A stretch of DNA of 64,000 bases from Limimaricola hongkongensis DSM 17492 (GTDB taxonomy: Bacteria; Pseudomonadota; Alphaproteobacteria; Rhodobacterales; Rhodobacteraceae): contig NZ_KK088650.1 in assembly GCF_000600975.2 (NCBI RefSeq), positions 372,001 through 436,000 on the forward strand, read 5' to 3'. Below the pieces are notes generated by a model. The model ran no database searches. It saw only the letters and a program-made list of their open reading frames with translations, and was not told where the DNA came from. A program made the position numbers and the translations under genes. Shown here in pieces: positions 26,983 to 36,570 of this stretch; the first letter of the stretch is position 1; every line of letters starts with the position of its first letter.

Positions 26983-28014
26983 ATGCGCAACGCAATTCTG
27001 GCCGCCGTCGTCGCGACGGCCGGCTTCAGCACGGCAGCGATCGCCGAACAGCACGGCATGACCGTCGGCGTCAGCTGGTCCAATTTCCAGGAGGAGCGCT
27101 GGAAGACCGACGAGGCCGCGATCAGGTCGGCGCTCGAGGCGGCCGGTGCCGAATACGTCTCGGCGGACGCGCAGTCGTCCTCTTCGAAGCAGCTTTCGGA
27201 TGTCGAAAGCCTGATCGCGCAGGGGGTCGACGCGCTGATCATCCTCGCGCAGGACACGCAGGCGATCGGCCCGGCCGTCGACGCGGCCTTCAACGAGGGC
27301 ATCCCGGTCATCGCCTATGACCGCTTGATCGAGGACGACCGCGCCTTCTACCTGACCTTCGACAACGTCGAGGTGGGCCGGATGCAGGCCCGCGCCGTGC
27401 TCGAGGCCGCGCCCGAGGGCAACTATGTCATGATCAAGGGCTCGCCCACCGATCCCAACGCCGACTTCCTGCGCGGCGGCCAGCAGGAGGTGCTGCAGGA
27501 GGCGATCGACAGTGGCGCCATCACCATCGTCGGCGAGGCCTATACCGATGGCTGGCTGCCCGCCAACGCCCAGCGCAACATGGAGCAGATCCTGACCGCG
27601 CAGGACAACCAGGTCGACGCCGTGGTCGCCTCGAATGACGGCACCGCCGGCGGTGCCGTGGCGGCGCTGACCGCGCAGGGCATGGACGGCATCCCGGTCT
27701 CGGGTCAGGACGCCGATCACGCCGCGCTCAACCGCGTGGCGCAGGGCACGCAGACGGTCTCCGTCTGGAAGGACAGCCGCGAGCTGGGCCGCGAAGCGGG
27801 CGAGATCGCGATCGAGCTGGCCTCGGGCACCGAGATGAGCGCGATCGAGGGCGCCGAGGAATGGACCTCGCCCGCCGGGACCACGCTCAACGCCAAGTTC
27901 CTCGACCCGGTGCCGGTGACGCTCGACAATCTCGACGTCGTGGTCGATGCTGGCTGGATCGACCAGGAGACGCTGTGCCAGGGCGTGTCCGGCGAGGTCG
28001 CCGCCTGTAACTGA
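26983..28014 (+). CDS. xylF: Xylose-type ABC transporter substrate-binding protein
   Basis: A 343-residue periplasmic sugar-binding protein. Signal peptide residues 1-21 end in AAIA before EQHG. XylF-specific stretches are FYLTFDNVEVGRMQA, GWLPANAQRNMEQIL, AVVASNDGTAGGA and SGQDADHAALNR, which favour D-xylose as ligand over ribose or fructose. AGGGAGGAAACAC precedes the ATG. A stable hairpin at 28022 follows the stop, before the permease gene. Confidence 0.87.
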   Translation: MRNAILAAVVATAGFSTAAIAEQHGMTVGVSWSNFQEERWKTDEAAIRSALEAAGAEYVSADAQSSSSKQLSDVESLIAQGVDALIILAQDTQAIGPAVDAAFNEGIPVIAYDRLIEDDRAFYLTFDNVEVGRMQARAVLEAAPEGNYVMIKGSPTDPNADFLRGGQQEVLQEAIDSGAITIVGEAYTDGWLPANAQRNMEQILTAQDNQVDAVVASNDGTAGGAVAALTAQGMDGIPVSGQDADHAALNRVAQGTQTVSVWKDSRELGREAGEIAIELASGTEMSAIEGAEEWTSPAGTTLNAKFLDPVPVTLDNLDVVVDAGWIDQETLCQGVSGEVAACN

Positions 28015-28021
28015 CGCATGA

Positions 28022-28053
28022 CGCCCCCGGCCCGGACACCTGGGCCGGGGGCG
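28022..28053 (+). other. Intra-operonic hairpin after xylF
   Basis: Arms CGCCCCCGGCCC and GGGCCGGGGGCG pair perfectly over 12 bases with an 8-base loop, starting 8 bases after the xylF stop. No T-run follows, so it probably protects the upstream message or lowers read-through into the permease genes. Confidence 0.7.
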
Positions 28054-28111
28054 CAGGCCGATATCCGCGCGCGCCGCCCGCGCGCCGCCCCTCCGTTCAG
28101 GAGCCCCCGAA

Positions 28112-29437
28112 ATGTCCGATACCGATACCGTCCCCAACGCCGCGCCTCCGGGGCAGCGGCCTGCGGACAAGGCGCCCGCGCGCTCCTTTCTCAGCCAGCT
28201 CGAGCTCGACCTGCGCCTTCTGGGCATGGTCGGCGCCTTCATCGCCGTCTGCGTGGTGTTCAACCTGTTGACCGATGGCCGCTTTCTCACGCCGCGCAAC
28301 ATCTTCAACCTGTCGATCCAGACCGTCTCGGTGGCGATCATGGCCACGGGCATGGTGTTCATCATCGTCACCCGCCATATCGACCTGTCGGTCGGCGCGC
28401 TGCTGGCGACCGCGTCGGCGGTGATGGCGATGATGCAGACCCGCTGGCTGCCCGACATGATGGGCCTGCCTCTGGGCCATGCGGCGCTGCCGTGGCTGTC
28501 GATCCTCGCCGGGCTGATCACCGGCGCCGTGATCGGCGCGTTCCAGGGCTGGCTGGTGGGCTATCTCACCATTCCCGCCTTCATCGTGACGCTGGGCGGT
28601 CTGCTGATCTGGCGCAATGTCGGCTGGTACATCACCTCCGGCCAGACCATCGGCCCGCTCGACGAGACGTTCCAGGCCTTTGGCGGCATCAACGGCACGC
28701 TGGGCGCGCAGTGGAGCTGGATCTTCGGTCTCGTCGCCGCGGCGGCGGCGGTGCTGGCGCTGATCTCGGCGCGGCGCAACAAGATCGGCCACGGCTTTCC
28801 GGTGAAGCCGGTCTGGGCCGAGGCGGTGGTCATGGCCATCATCGTCGGCGCTATCCTCGGCTTCGTCGCCATCCTCAACGCCTACGAGATCCCGAGCCGG
28901 GTGCTGGCGCGCGATTTCGCCGCCCGCGGCGCCGAGATGCCCGAAGGCTTCACCGCGTCCTACGGCATTCCCTATTCGGTGCTGCTTTTGATCGCGGTGG
29001 CGGTGGTGATGACGGTGATCGCCCGCAAGACGCGGCTGGGGCGCTATATCTTCGCCACGGGGGGCAACCCCGACGCGGCCGAGCTGTCGGGCATCAACAC
29101 CCGGCTGCTGACGGTCAAGGTGTTCTCGATCATGGGCATCCTCGTGGCGATTTCCGCCGTGGTCGCCTCGGCCCGCCTGACCAACCATTCGAACGACATC
29201 GGCACGCTCGACGAGCTGCGCGTCATCGCCGCCGCCGTCATCGGCGGCACGGCACTGTCGGGCGGCATCGGCACGATCTACGGCGCCATCCTGGGCGCGC
29301 TGATCATGCAGTCGCTGCAATCGGGCATGGCGATGGTCGGCGTCGATGCGCCCTTGCAGAACATCGTGGTCGGCACCGTGCTCGTGGCCGCCGTGCTGAT
29401 CGACATCATCTATCGCCGCCGCGTCGGAGGGAAGTGA
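28112..29437 (+). CDS. xylH: Xylose-type ABC transporter permease
   Basis: A 441-residue permease of the ribose/xylose/arabinose family with about ten to eleven transmembrane segments after a hydrophilic N-terminus of about 40 residues. Family stretches include GMVFIIVTRHIDLSVGALLA, the extra central helices common in XylH and ATGGNPDAAELSGI before the C-terminal bundle. The subunit is expected to act as a homodimer with the binding protein and the ATPase encoded on either side. Confidence 0.87.
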   Translation: MSDTDTVPNAAPPGQRPADKAPARSFLSQLELDLRLLGMVGAFIAVCVVFNLLTDGRFLTPRNIFNLSIQTVSVAIMATGMVFIIVTRHIDLSVGALLATASAVMAMMQTRWLPDMMGLPLGHAALPWLSILAGLITGAVIGAFQGWLVGYLTIPAFIVTLGGLLIWRNVGWYITSGQTIGPLDETFQAFGGINGTLGAQWSWIFGLVAAAAAVLALISARRNKIGHGFPVKPVWAEAVVMAIIVGAILGFVAILNAYEIPSRVLARDFAARGAEMPEGFTASYGIPYSVLLLIAVAVVMTVIARKTRLGRYIFATGGNPDAAELSGINTRLLTVKVFSIMGILVAISAVVASARLTNHSNDIGTLDELRVIAAAVIGGTALSGGIGTIYGAILGALIMQSLQSGMAMVGVDAPLQNIVVGTVLVAAVLIDIIYRRRVGGK

Positions 29438-29438
29438 G

Positions 29439-30233
29439 ATGACCATGACCGAAACCGCGAAGGCGGACCCGCGCGCCAACGGCGCCAAGCCACTGGTGGA
29501 ACTCAAGGATATCCGCATCGCCTTTGGCGGCGTGCAGGCGGTCGACGGGGTGTCGCTCGATCTCTACCCGGGCGAGGTGGTGGGGCTTCTGGGCCATAAC
29601 GGCGCCGGCAAGTCGACGCTGATCAAGATCCTCTCGGGCGCCTACAAGGCGGATTCCGGCGAGATCCGGATCGAGGGCCAGAAGGCGACGATCAACAGCC
29701 CCCGCGACGCGCGGCGCTACAACATCGAGACGATCTACCAGACGCTCGCCCTGGCCGACAATCTCGACGCCGCCTCGAACCTGTTCCTGGGGCGCGAAAT
29801 CACCACCAGGGCGGGTTTCGTCGACGATGCCAAGCAGGAGGCCGAGACGCGCAGGATCATGGCGCGGCTCAACCCCAATTTCCGCAAGCTCTCCGAGCCG
29901 GTCTCGGCGCTGTCGGGCGGGCAGAGGCAATCGGTCGCCATCGCCCGCGCGGTGTATTTCAACGCCAAGATCCTGATCATGGACGAGCCCACCGCCGCGC
30001 TCGGCGTGCACGAGACGGCGATGGTCGCGGATCTGATCAAGGAGCTGAAGGCGCAGGGTCTCGGCATCTTCCTGATCAGCCACGACACGCGCGAGATGAT
30101 GGATCTGTGCGACCGGGTGTCGGTGATGAAGAACGGCCAGCTGATCGGCACCGAGCGGGTCGAGGACGTCACCGAGGACGACATCCTGTCGATGATCATC
30201 ATGGGCAAGAACCCCAAGCGCGACGCCGCCTGA
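29439..30233 (+). CDS. Sugar ABC transporter ATPase, single-domain type
   Basis: A 264-residue ATPase with one nucleotide-binding domain: Walker A GHNGAGKST, signature ALSGGQRQSVAIARAV, Walker B ILIMDEPTAALG and the switch His in ISHDTREM. Enterobacterial XylG has two such domains in about 510 residues, so this importer would use two copies of a half-size subunit, like FrcA of rhizobia. GGAGGG precedes the ATG, one base after the xylH stop. A strong terminator follows. Confidence 0.87.
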   Translation: MTMTETAKADPRANGAKPLVELKDIRIAFGGVQAVDGVSLDLYPGEVVGLLGHNGAGKSTLIKILSGAYKADSGEIRIEGQKATINSPRDARRYNIETIYQTLALADNLDAASNLFLGREITTRAGFVDDAKQEAETRRIMARLNPNFRKLSEPVSALSGGQRQSVAIARAVYFNAKILIMDEPTAALGVHETAMVADLIKELKAQGLGIFLISHDTREMMDLCDRVSVMKNGQLIGTERVEDVTEDDILSMIIMGKNPKRDAA

Positions 30234-30256
30234 CCCGGATCGCCCTGCACCGAAAC

Positions 30257-30288
30257 AACGGCCGCCTCACATTGAGGCGGCCGTTTTT
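30257..30288 (+). terminator. Rho-independent terminator of the xylose-type operon
   Basis: A perfect 13-bp stem (AACGGCCGCCTCA pairing with TGAGGCGGCCGTT) with a CAT loop runs into five Ts at 30284-30288. It lies 24 bases after the ATPase stop and ends the operon. Confidence 0.93.
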
Positions 30289-30420
30289 CCATCCTGACAT
30301 GTCAATGGGTTATGCCGCGCGCTTTTCGTGAAGGCCCGCCGGAGCGCTTTGAACGCGGCGGAACGGCTTGCCGCCACGGCAGGGGCCGCTAGGGTCTGCG
30401 GCGCGCGTCCGGTGCGGGCC

Positions 30421-31407
30421 ATGGAGCGACAGATGCAGACCGAACAGTTTCGACAGATCGTGGAAGAGGCGCGCAGCGCGCCCTCGGCGCTGAACACCCA
30501 GCCCGCCCGCTGGCGGCGCAAGGGCGACACGATTCTGATCGGCTGCGACCCGGCGGCGATGCTGCCGGTGTCGGACCCGCACGGGGTGGCCGCCGGGCTG
30601 GCCTGCGGCGCCGCGGCAGAGGCGACATCGCTGGCGCTGTCGGCGCGGCGCATCGGGGCGCGGTTCACCGACCTGTGGGCGCAGGACGACCACGAGACGC
30701 TGCCGGGGCTGCGGCTCGCGGCGCGGATCACGCTCGAGGCGCAGACCGATCCCGACCCGCTGGCGCGGCAGCTGGCCGAACGCTTCGGCCATCGCGGCCC
30801 CTATGAGGCGGGGGAGGTGGATCTCTATGGCTGGACCCGGCGCGACGCGATCCTCGTCACCGATCCGACGCGGCGCGACTGGCTGGCCGAGCTGCACGAG
30901 ACGGCGATGATGGCGCATCTGGGCCGCCGCGCGGCGCGGCGCGAGCTGGTGTCGTGGCTGCGGCTCAGCCCGCGCCACCCGCGCAAGCATCTCGACGGGC
31001 TCGACCGCACGGCGCTTCGGCTCAGCCCGCGCGCGGCGGTGGAGGCGCGCGCCGTGCTCGGGCCGCTGTGGCGCCCGGCGCGGATGCTGGGCCTGACCGA
31101 ACGGATGGCGGGCGAGGCGGCGCAGATCCGCAGCAGCGCCGTGGTCGCGCTGTTCCACCGCCCGGCGAGCGACGGCCCCGTCCGGGCCGGGCGCGCCTAT
31201 CTGCGGCTGCTGCTCGAAGCCTCCAAGCTGGGGCTGGCGGGCTGGCCGATGGGGGTGCTGACCGCCGACCGGGCCGCGCGCGAGCAGATCGCGCAGCGGG
31301 TCGGGCTCGGCCCCGACAGGCGGCTGGTGCAGGTGATCCGGCTGGGCCGGGCGGGCGCGCGCCCCGATCGGCTGGTGCGCCGCCCGGTCGAGGAGCTGAT
31401 CGTCTGA
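30421..31407 (+). CDS. Nitroreductase-like (Acg-type) protein
   Basis: A 328-residue protein with the pattern of Acg-family nitroreductase homologues: SAPSALNTQPARWRRKGD near the N-terminus (the FMN-contact region) and AYLRLLLEASKLGLAGWPMG near the C-terminus. These proteins hold or bind FMN poorly and are often stress-associated; the substrate is unknown. The start at 30421 (MERQMQTEQF) is chosen because earlier in-frame residues look non-coding; ATG at 30433 is possible. It stands alone between a terminator and a convergent gene. Confidence 0.7.
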   Translation: MERQMQTEQFRQIVEEARSAPSALNTQPARWRRKGDTILIGCDPAAMLPVSDPHGVAAGLACGAAAEATSLALSARRIGARFTDLWAQDDHETLPGLRLAARITLEAQTDPDPLARQLAERFGHRGPYEAGEVDLYGWTRRDAILVTDPTRRDWLAELHETAMMAHLGRRAARRELVSWLRLSPRHPRKHLDGLDRTALRLSPRAAVEARAVLGPLWRPARMLGLTERMAGEAAQIRSSAVVALFHRPASDGPVRAGRAYLRLLLEASKLGLAGWPMGVLTADRAAREQIAQRVGLGPDRRLVQVIRLGRAGARPDRLVRRPVEELIV

Positions 31408-31411
31408 ACGG

Positions 31412-32128
31412 TCAGTCGTGGCGCAGATCGGCCCAGATCGGCAGGTGATCCGAAGCTGCGGGCGCGGGCTGCGTGTGCCAGACGCCGCACGCCTCCAGCA
31501 CGAGACCCGCGCCGACGGCGATCCGGTCGAGGGCCGCGACCGGGCGGCGGGCGTGAAAGCTGCGCCCCGGCGCGTGGATCGCGAAACGCCGCGCCAGCCG
31601 GCCCAGCCCCACCCGTTCGGACCATTCGTTGAGATCGCCCGCCAGCACCGTGGGCCGGTCGGGCATCCGGTCGAGCTCGTCCACGATATGGGTCAGCTGC
31701 AGCCGGCGCGAGCCGCGCAACAGCCCCAGATGCAGCCCGCCGACCCGCAACGGCCCGGCGGGCGTGTCGAGATCGGCGGCGATGGCGCCGCGCGGCTCGA
31801 AGCCGGGCAGCACCATCCGGTGCAGCGCGCCCACCTCGATGCCGTCGCGCACCAGCATGGCGTTGCCATGCCAGCCGAGGCTCTTGGCCGACTGCCCGAA
31901 ATCGACCACCCGCAGCCCGTCGAGCTGCGCCAGCTCGGTCATCGGGATCGCCGTGGGCCGCGCGCCGAGCCGCAGGTCGGCCTCCTGCAGCACCACGATG
32001 TCGGCCTCCATCGCCGCGATCACGTTGCAGATGCGGGCCGGGTTTCGGCGCCGGTCGGTGCCGAGCGCCTTGCGGATGTTGTAGCTCGCCAGCCTGAGCC
32101 TGCCGGGGCGAAGATGCGGATGGGTCAT
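31412..32128 (-). CDS. Endonuclease/exonuclease/phosphatase family protein
   Basis: A 238-residue protein of the DNase I-like/EEP fold: LASYNIRKALG near the N-terminus, the catalytic Glu in VVLQEAD, LAGDLNEW and the terminal SDHLPIWADL. It could cleave phosphodiesters in nucleic acids or lipid headgroups. It starts 11 bases after the cardiolipin synthase stop on the same strand. EEP proteins next to phospholipase D-type synthases are common in alphaproteobacteria, so a link with membrane lipids is possible (inference). Confidence 0.85.
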   Translation of the reverse strand: MTHPHLRPGRLRLASYNIRKALGTDRRRNPARICNVIAAMEADIVVLQEADLRLGARPTAIPMTELAQLDGLRVVDFGQSAKSLGWHGNAMLVRDGIEVGALHRMVLPGFEPRGAIAADLDTPAGPLRVGGLHLGLLRGSRRLQLTHIVDELDRMPDRPTVLAGDLNEWSERVGLGRLARRFAIHAPGRSFHARRPVAALDRIAVGAGLVLEACGVWHTQPAPAASDHLPIWADLRHD

Positions 32129-32139
32129 GGCCTGCGTCC

Positions 32140-33528
32140 TTAAAGCATCGGCGCGCCGAGGCGGAACACCCCTTCGGCGAGGCGGCGGCCGAAACCGGCC
32201 CGGCGCACGCCTTCGCGGCACAGCGCCGTTTCGGTCGCGAACCAGTCCGACAGCAGCGCCACCGACGCCGCATCATACATGAACACCGCCACCTCGAAGT
32301 TCAGCAGCATCGAGCGCACGTCGAAATTGGCCGACCCGGCCCAGGCGGTGTCGTCGATCACCCCGGCCTTGGCATGGGTCATCTGGCGCGGCAATTGCAG
32401 CACCCGCCCGCCCGCCTCGTCGAGCGCGCGCAGATAGGCGCCGCGCGCGAAATCGGCGATCCGCTGGTTCGAGCGCGACGGCACCATCACCCGCACGTCG
32501 ACCCCGCGCCGCGCCGCGGTGCACAGCGCCGCGTTGAGCGGCTCGGTCGGCAGGTAATAGGGCGTGGCGATCCAGACCCGGCGGGTCGCGGTGTGGATCA
32601 TCTGCACCAGCACGTCGTGCAGCGGGTCGAGATGAGTGTCGGGGCCGGAGGGGACGACCTGCACCTGCGCCTCTCCGGGCCGGGCCTCGACGTGCAGTTC
32701 GGGCAGCGGTTCGGTTTCGCCCTCGGCGGTGCCCCAATCGGCGCGGAACAGGTCCCACAGCACCTCGACCGAGGGGCCTTCGAGCGACAGGGACAGGTCG
32801 CGCCACAGCTCGGGCGCCGTGGCGCCGGGGCGGGCGTGCCGGGGAAATCCCATGTATTCGCTGCCCACGTTGCGCCCCCCGGTCCAGGCGCGGGCCCGGT
32901 CGGCGATGATCATCTTGCGATGGTTGCGCAGGTTCATGTGCCCCTTGAGCGGCCAGTTCAGAAAGGGTTGGTGCCAGCGCAGCGCGCCGCCCGCCGCCTC
33001 GAAGCGCGACAGCGCGTCGCGCGGGCACCAAAAGCCCCCCAGCCGGTCGATGATCAGCCGCACCTGCACGCCCTGTTCGACCTTGGCCGTCAGCCGGTCG
33101 ATGAAATCGCGGCCGATCTCGTCGTCGTGGATCAGGTAGAAGGTGATGTCGAGCTCGTGCGCGGCGCCATCGACCAGGTCGCGCATCGCCTCGCGGGCAT
33201 GGGCGGCGTCGCGGTGCAGCTCGATCCGGTTGCCGCCGCACGCGGGGGGGACGCCATAGGCGCGGAAGGCCTCGGAGGGCCCGCCCGCCGGGTCGGGCCG
33301 GTCGCAGACACCGGGCGAGGAGAAGCGGATGAAGGGGTGGCGCGCGCGGGTCTTGCGAAAGCCCAGCGCGAAGAACAGCGGAATCGCGGCCCATGGCATC
33401 AGGATGATGGCGAGGATCCACGCCGCCGCCGATTGCGGCGTGCGGCGCTGCTGCAACAGCATCACCGTCGCGAGAAGGGCCAGCCCGACGCCGAACAGCG
33501 TCAGCAGAAACGTGTCGTAGGAAAACAA
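32140..33528 (-). CDS. cls: Cardiolipin synthase (phospholipase D family)
   Basis: An inner-membrane enzyme of about 462 residues that joins phosphatidylglycerol molecules into cardiolipin. Two N-terminal helices ([18 protein letters not shown] and [20 protein letters not shown]) precede two PLD domains with motifs NHRKMIIAD and [10 protein letters not shown], both giving HxK(x4)D. The start is uncertain. The furthest in-frame ATG (33693) would add about 55 basic residues and overlap the divergent flavin oxidoreductase gene; a TTG at 33528 has AAGGA about 10 bases upstream and gives a family-length protein. Confidence 0.85.
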   Translation of the reverse strand: MFSYDTFLLTLFGVGLALLATVMLLQQRRTPQSAAAWILAIILMPWAAIPLFFALGFRKTRARHPFIRFSSPGVCDRPDPAGGPSEAFRAYGVPPACGGNRIELHRDAAHAREAMRDLVDGAAHELDITFYLIHDDEIGRDFIDRLTAKVEQGVQVRLIIDRLGGFWCPRDALSRFEAAGGALRWHQPFLNWPLKGHMNLRNHRKMIIADRARAWTGGRNVGSEYMGFPRHARPGATAPELWRDLSLSLEGPSVEVLWDLFRADWGTAEGETEPLPELHVEARPGEAQVQVVPSGPDTHLDPLHDVLVQMIHTATRRVWIATPYYLPTEPLNAALCTAARRGVDVRVMVPSRSNQRIADFARGAYLRALDEAGGRVLQLPRQMTHAKAGVIDDTAWAGSANFDVRSMLLNFEVAVFMYDAASVALLSDWFATETALCREGVRRAGFGRRLAEGVFRLGAPML

Positions 33529-33691
33529 GCGCCCGAAATCCTTATGCGTCCCCAAGCTGTGGTCGAAACGCCGTCGCCGCGCAACGGGGTTCCGCGTCTC
33601 TTTGGCGGGACGCACAGCCGTTGCGCGGCAGCGGCGATTGGACCGGCGGGCCGGTGCGGCTAGCTGTGGATCACCGCAGATGGAGAACGGC

Positions 33692-34726
33692 ATGGAACTG
33701 GGTCTTTACACATTCGGCGATGTCGGCACCGACCCGGTCACGGGCGCGCGGGTCGACCCCGCGCTCAGGCTGCGCCAGCTGGTCGAGGAGATCGCGCTTG
33801 CCGACGAGGTCGGGCTCGACGTGTTCGGGCTGGGCGAGCATCACCGCCCCGATTACGCCGTCTCGGCCCCCGCCGTGGCGCTGGCGGCGGCGGCGGGGCG
33901 GACATCGCGCATCAGGCTGTCGAGCGCGGTGACGGTGCTGTCCTCGGATGATCCCATCCGGGTGTTCCAGCAATTCGCGACGCTCGACGCGCTCAGCGAT
34001 GGCCGGGCCGAGATCATCGCCGGGCGCGGTTCCTTCATCGAAAGCTTCCCGCTTTTTGGCCATGACCTCGACGATTACGAGGACCTGTTCGAGGAGAAGC
34101 TGCAGCTTCTGACGGCGCTGAACGAGGGCGAGGTGATCCGCTGGCCCGGCAGCACCCACACCCATGAGATCCCCGGGCGCGGCGTCTATCCGCGACCCGT
34201 CCAGGAGCGGCTGCCGATCTGGCGGGCGGTCGGCGGATCGCCGCGATCGGTGGCGCGGGCGGGGCGGCTGGGTCTGCCGATGGCGCTCGCCATCATCGGC
34301 GGGGAACCGGCGCGCTTCGCACCGCTGTTCGACCTTTACCGCAAAAGCGCGGCGCAGGCGGGGCATGACGCGAAGGCCCTGAAGACATCGCTCAACGTGC
34401 ATGGCTTCGTGGCCGAAACCAGCCAGCAGGCCGCCGACATCATCTATCCCGCGCAGGCCGAGGTGATGAACCGGATCGGCCGCGAACGCGGCTGGGGTCC
34501 GACCAGCCGGGCGCAGTTCGACGCGGCGCGCGGCCCAGATGGCGCGCAGTTCGTCGGAAGCCCGGCCGAGATGGTCGACAAGATATTGAGGATGCACGAG
34601 ATTTTCGGGTTCGACCGGATGCTGATCCAGATGGCGATCGGCGTCTATGACCACGCGCAGCTGATGAAGGCGATCGAGCTTCTGGGCACGCGCGTCGCGC
34701 CAGAGCTGCGCCGCGCGGTGGGCTGA
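33692..34726 (+). CDS. LLM-class flavin-dependent oxidoreductase
   Basis: A 344-residue TIM-barrel protein of the bacterial luciferase-like family. Typical stretches are [27 protein letters not shown] near residue 50, [10 protein letters not shown] and [18 protein letters not shown]. It probably uses FMNH2 and oxygen or acts as an oxidoreductase on an unknown substrate. The start at 33692 has TGGAGA upstream; ATG at 33680 is possible. It is monocistronic and divergent from the cardiolipin synthase. Confidence 0.85.
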   Translation: MELGLYTFGDVGTDPVTGARVDPALRLRQLVEEIALADEVGLDVFGLGEHHRPDYAVSAPAVALAAAAGRTSRIRLSSAVTVLSSDDPIRVFQQFATLDALSDGRAEIIAGRGSFIESFPLFGHDLDDYEDLFEEKLQLLTALNEGEVIRWPGSTHTHEIPGRGVYPRPVQERLPIWRAVGGSPRSVARAGRLGLPMALAIIGGEPARFAPLFDLYRKSAAQAGHDAKALKTSLNVHGFVAETSQQAADIIYPAQAEVMNRIGRERGWGPTSRAQFDAARGPDGAQFVGSPAEMVDKILRMHEIFGFDRMLIQMAIGVYDHAQLMKAIELLGTRVAPELRRAVG

Positions 34727-34816
34727 CGCGGAACGGCCCGTGCCTGGCTCCGTCCGCGCACGGATGCCGCGCTGCAGCGTACGCGATGGGTTGTCACGGC
34801 ATCAGCGCTCTCGTAG

Positions 34817-34853
34817 GTTTCATGTAGTAGAATGCAATTCCACTATGCGAAAC
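34817..34853 (+). promoter_or_regulatory. Candidate IclR operator before the TRAP operon
   Basis: A 37-base imperfect palindrome runs from GTTTC to GAAAC, centred at 34835. Its core has the half-sites TAGTAGAAT (34825-34833) and ATTCCACTA (34837-34845), matching in 8 of 9 positions across a 3-base spacer. The word AATTCCACTATGC (34836-34848) recurs on the opposite strand before the catabolic operon at 38756-38768. A possible promoter is TTGTCA at 34791 with TAGGTT at 34814. Confidence 0.65.
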
Positions 34854-34871
34854 TTCAGGGAGGAGACTGAA

Positions 34872-35930
34872 ATGACGCGATTTCTGAAGGCGGCGCTCGC
34901 CTCGACGATGCTCGCCGGGGCCACGCTCGGCTCCGTCGCCCATGCCGAAACCACGCTGTTCTTCGGCGAGGCCGGGCCCAACCGCGGCGCCCGCGCCGAG
35001 GCGCTGAACTGGTTCGTCGATGACGTGAAGGCCCGCACCGATGGCGAGCTGAACTTCGACGTGCAGTGGGGCGGGGCGCTGTTCAAGGCCAATGCCGCAG
35101 CCCAGGCCGTGGCCGATGGCGTGGCCGATGCCGGCACCATCATCGGCGTCTATTTCCCGCAGGAAATGGTGGCCTACGGCATCGCCGACCTGCCGGTGCA
35201 GAACCCCGACCCGTGGGTCGGCATGAAGGCCACCGACGCGCTGATGCGCGGCTCGGAGGCGATCCAGGCCAACCTGGCCGACCAGAACCTCGTCTATCTT
35301 GGCACCTACACCACCTCGGCGGTGCATATCGGCTGCAAGGGCACGGCGATCCGCTCGGTCGAGGACATCGAGGGGCTCAAGGTCCGCGGCGTCGGCGCCT
35401 ATGGCAAGACCTTCGCCGATTTCGGCGCCAACCTCGTCAACATGTCGATCTACGACGCCTATCAGGGCCTCGATTCGGGCCTGCTCGATTGCAGCCAGGG
35501 CTATTCCTACGCGGTCGGCGCGCTGAACCAGCAAGAGGTCATGGACAGCTACACCATGCTCAACTGGGGCCAGGTCGGGGCGCTGGGCATCTTCATGAAC
35601 AAGGATGCCTACGACTCGCTGCCCGAGGATCAGCAGCAGGCGCTGATGGAGGCGGGCAAGGGCCTCTCCGACGAGTTCGGCCGTCTCGTGAGCGCGGATA
35701 ACGACGCCGCCATCGAGAAGATGAAAGAGGCGGGCGTGGAGATCATCGAGCTGCCCGACACCGAGCGCGCCAAGCTCGTCGAAAAGGGCAACACCTATCT
35801 CGAACAATGGGTCGAACAGGCCAATGCCGCCGGTCTCGACGGCGCGGCGCTGCTCGATGAATACCGGTCGCTGATCGAGGCCTTCGGCGCCGAGCGCGAC
35901 GAAAAGGGCTACCCCTGGGAGCGTGGCTGA
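34872..35930 (+). CDS. TRAP transporter substrate-binding protein (DctP-like)
   Basis: A 352-residue periplasmic solute-binding protein. Signal peptide residues 1-25 end in SVAHA before ETTLFFGEAG. DctP-family features include ALFKANAAAQAVADGVADAG and the ligand-arginine region GLKVRGVGAYGKTF. TRAP proteins usually bind organic anions; a dicarboxylate is inferred from the downstream operon. The start follows GGGAGGAGACTGAA. A strong hairpin with a T-run lies between this gene and the membrane subunits. Confidence 0.88.
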   Translation: MTRFLKAALASTMLAGATLGSVAHAETTLFFGEAGPNRGARAEALNWFVDDVKARTDGELNFDVQWGGALFKANAAAQAVADGVADAGTIIGVYFPQEMVAYGIADLPVQNPDPWVGMKATDALMRGSEAIQANLADQNLVYLGTYTTSAVHIGCKGTAIRSVEDIEGLKVRGVGAYGKTFADFGANLVNMSIYDAYQGLDSGLLDCSQGYSYAVGALNQQEVMDSYTMLNWGQVGALGIFMNKDAYDSLPEDQQQALMEAGKGLSDEFGRLVSADNDAAIEKMKEAGVEIIELPDTERAKLVEKGNTYLEQWVEQANAAGLDGAALLDEYRSLIEAFGAERDEKGYPWERG

Positions 35931-35949
35931 ACCACGCCCCACGGGGTTC

Positions 35950-35985
35950 GGGACGGCGCGCCTCACCCGCGCCGTCCCCATTTTT
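35950..35985 (+). terminator. Hairpin with T-run between TRAP binding protein and membrane subunits
   Basis: Arms GGGACGGCGCG and CGCGCCGTCCC form an 11-bp stem with a 7-base loop, and CA plus five Ts follow (35979-35985). It begins 20 bases after the binding-protein stop. The operon appears to continue, so partial termination that yields excess binding-protein mRNA is likely. Confidence 0.65.
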
Positions 35986-36044
35986 CCACTGATATCCGCG
36001 GATGACCGGCGGGGGCGCGCCCCCCGTCTGGCAAGGGAGTGCCG

Positions 36045-36566
36045 ATGCTGAGCCGTATCGAGAGTTTCCTGCTCAATCTCGCCGCCGTGGCGGTGATCGG
36101 GCTAGGGCTTCTGATCACCACCAGCGTGCTTTTGCGCGCGACGCTGAATTCGGGCATTCCCGACACGATCAACATGGTGCGCGAGCTGATGGTCGCGGCC
36201 ATCGTGCTGCCGCTGGCGGCCACGGCGGCCGCGCGCGGCAACATCGTGGTCGAAGTGCTGTCCGAGCGGCTGCCGCTGCGCGTGCAGGACTGGCTCGTGG
36301 TGCTTGGCTCTGTGGTCGGTCTTCTGGCGCTGGCGCCGCTGATCTGGGCCGGCTGGAACGAGGCGGTGCACACGCTGCAATCGGGCAGCTACTTCTTTGG
36401 CCAGCTGTCGCTGCCCAAATGGCCGGGCCGCGTGATCTTCCTGTTCGGCGTCTCGTTCTGCTGGCTGCGCCTCGCGGTGCAGATGGTGGGCGACATCCGC
36501 ACGATCCGTTCGGGCGGACGCATCCTCGCCGATCCCTCCAAGCACTCTCCCCACGAAGAGGTCTGA
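36045..36566 (+). CDS. TRAP transporter small membrane subunit (DctQ-like)
   Basis: A 173-residue protein with four transmembrane segments and the DctQ layout: an early helix (FLLNLAAVAVIGLGLLI), NMVRELMVAAIVLPLAATAA in the second helix region, and FLFGVSFCWLRLAVQMVGD in the last. It forms the complex with the large subunit, whose gene starts 4 bases later. The ATG at 36045 is preceded by AGGGAG; a GTG at 36039 is an unlikely alternative. Confidence 0.87.
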   Translation: MLSRIESFLLNLAAVAVIGLGLLITTSVLLRATLNSGIPDTINMVRELMVAAIVLPLAATAAARGNIVVEVLSERLPLRVQDWLVVLGSVVGLLALAPLIWAGWNEAVHTLQSGSYFFGQLSLPKWPGRVIFLFGVSFCWLRLAVQMVGDIRTIRSGGRILADPSKHSPHEEV

Positions 36567-36570
36567 GACC

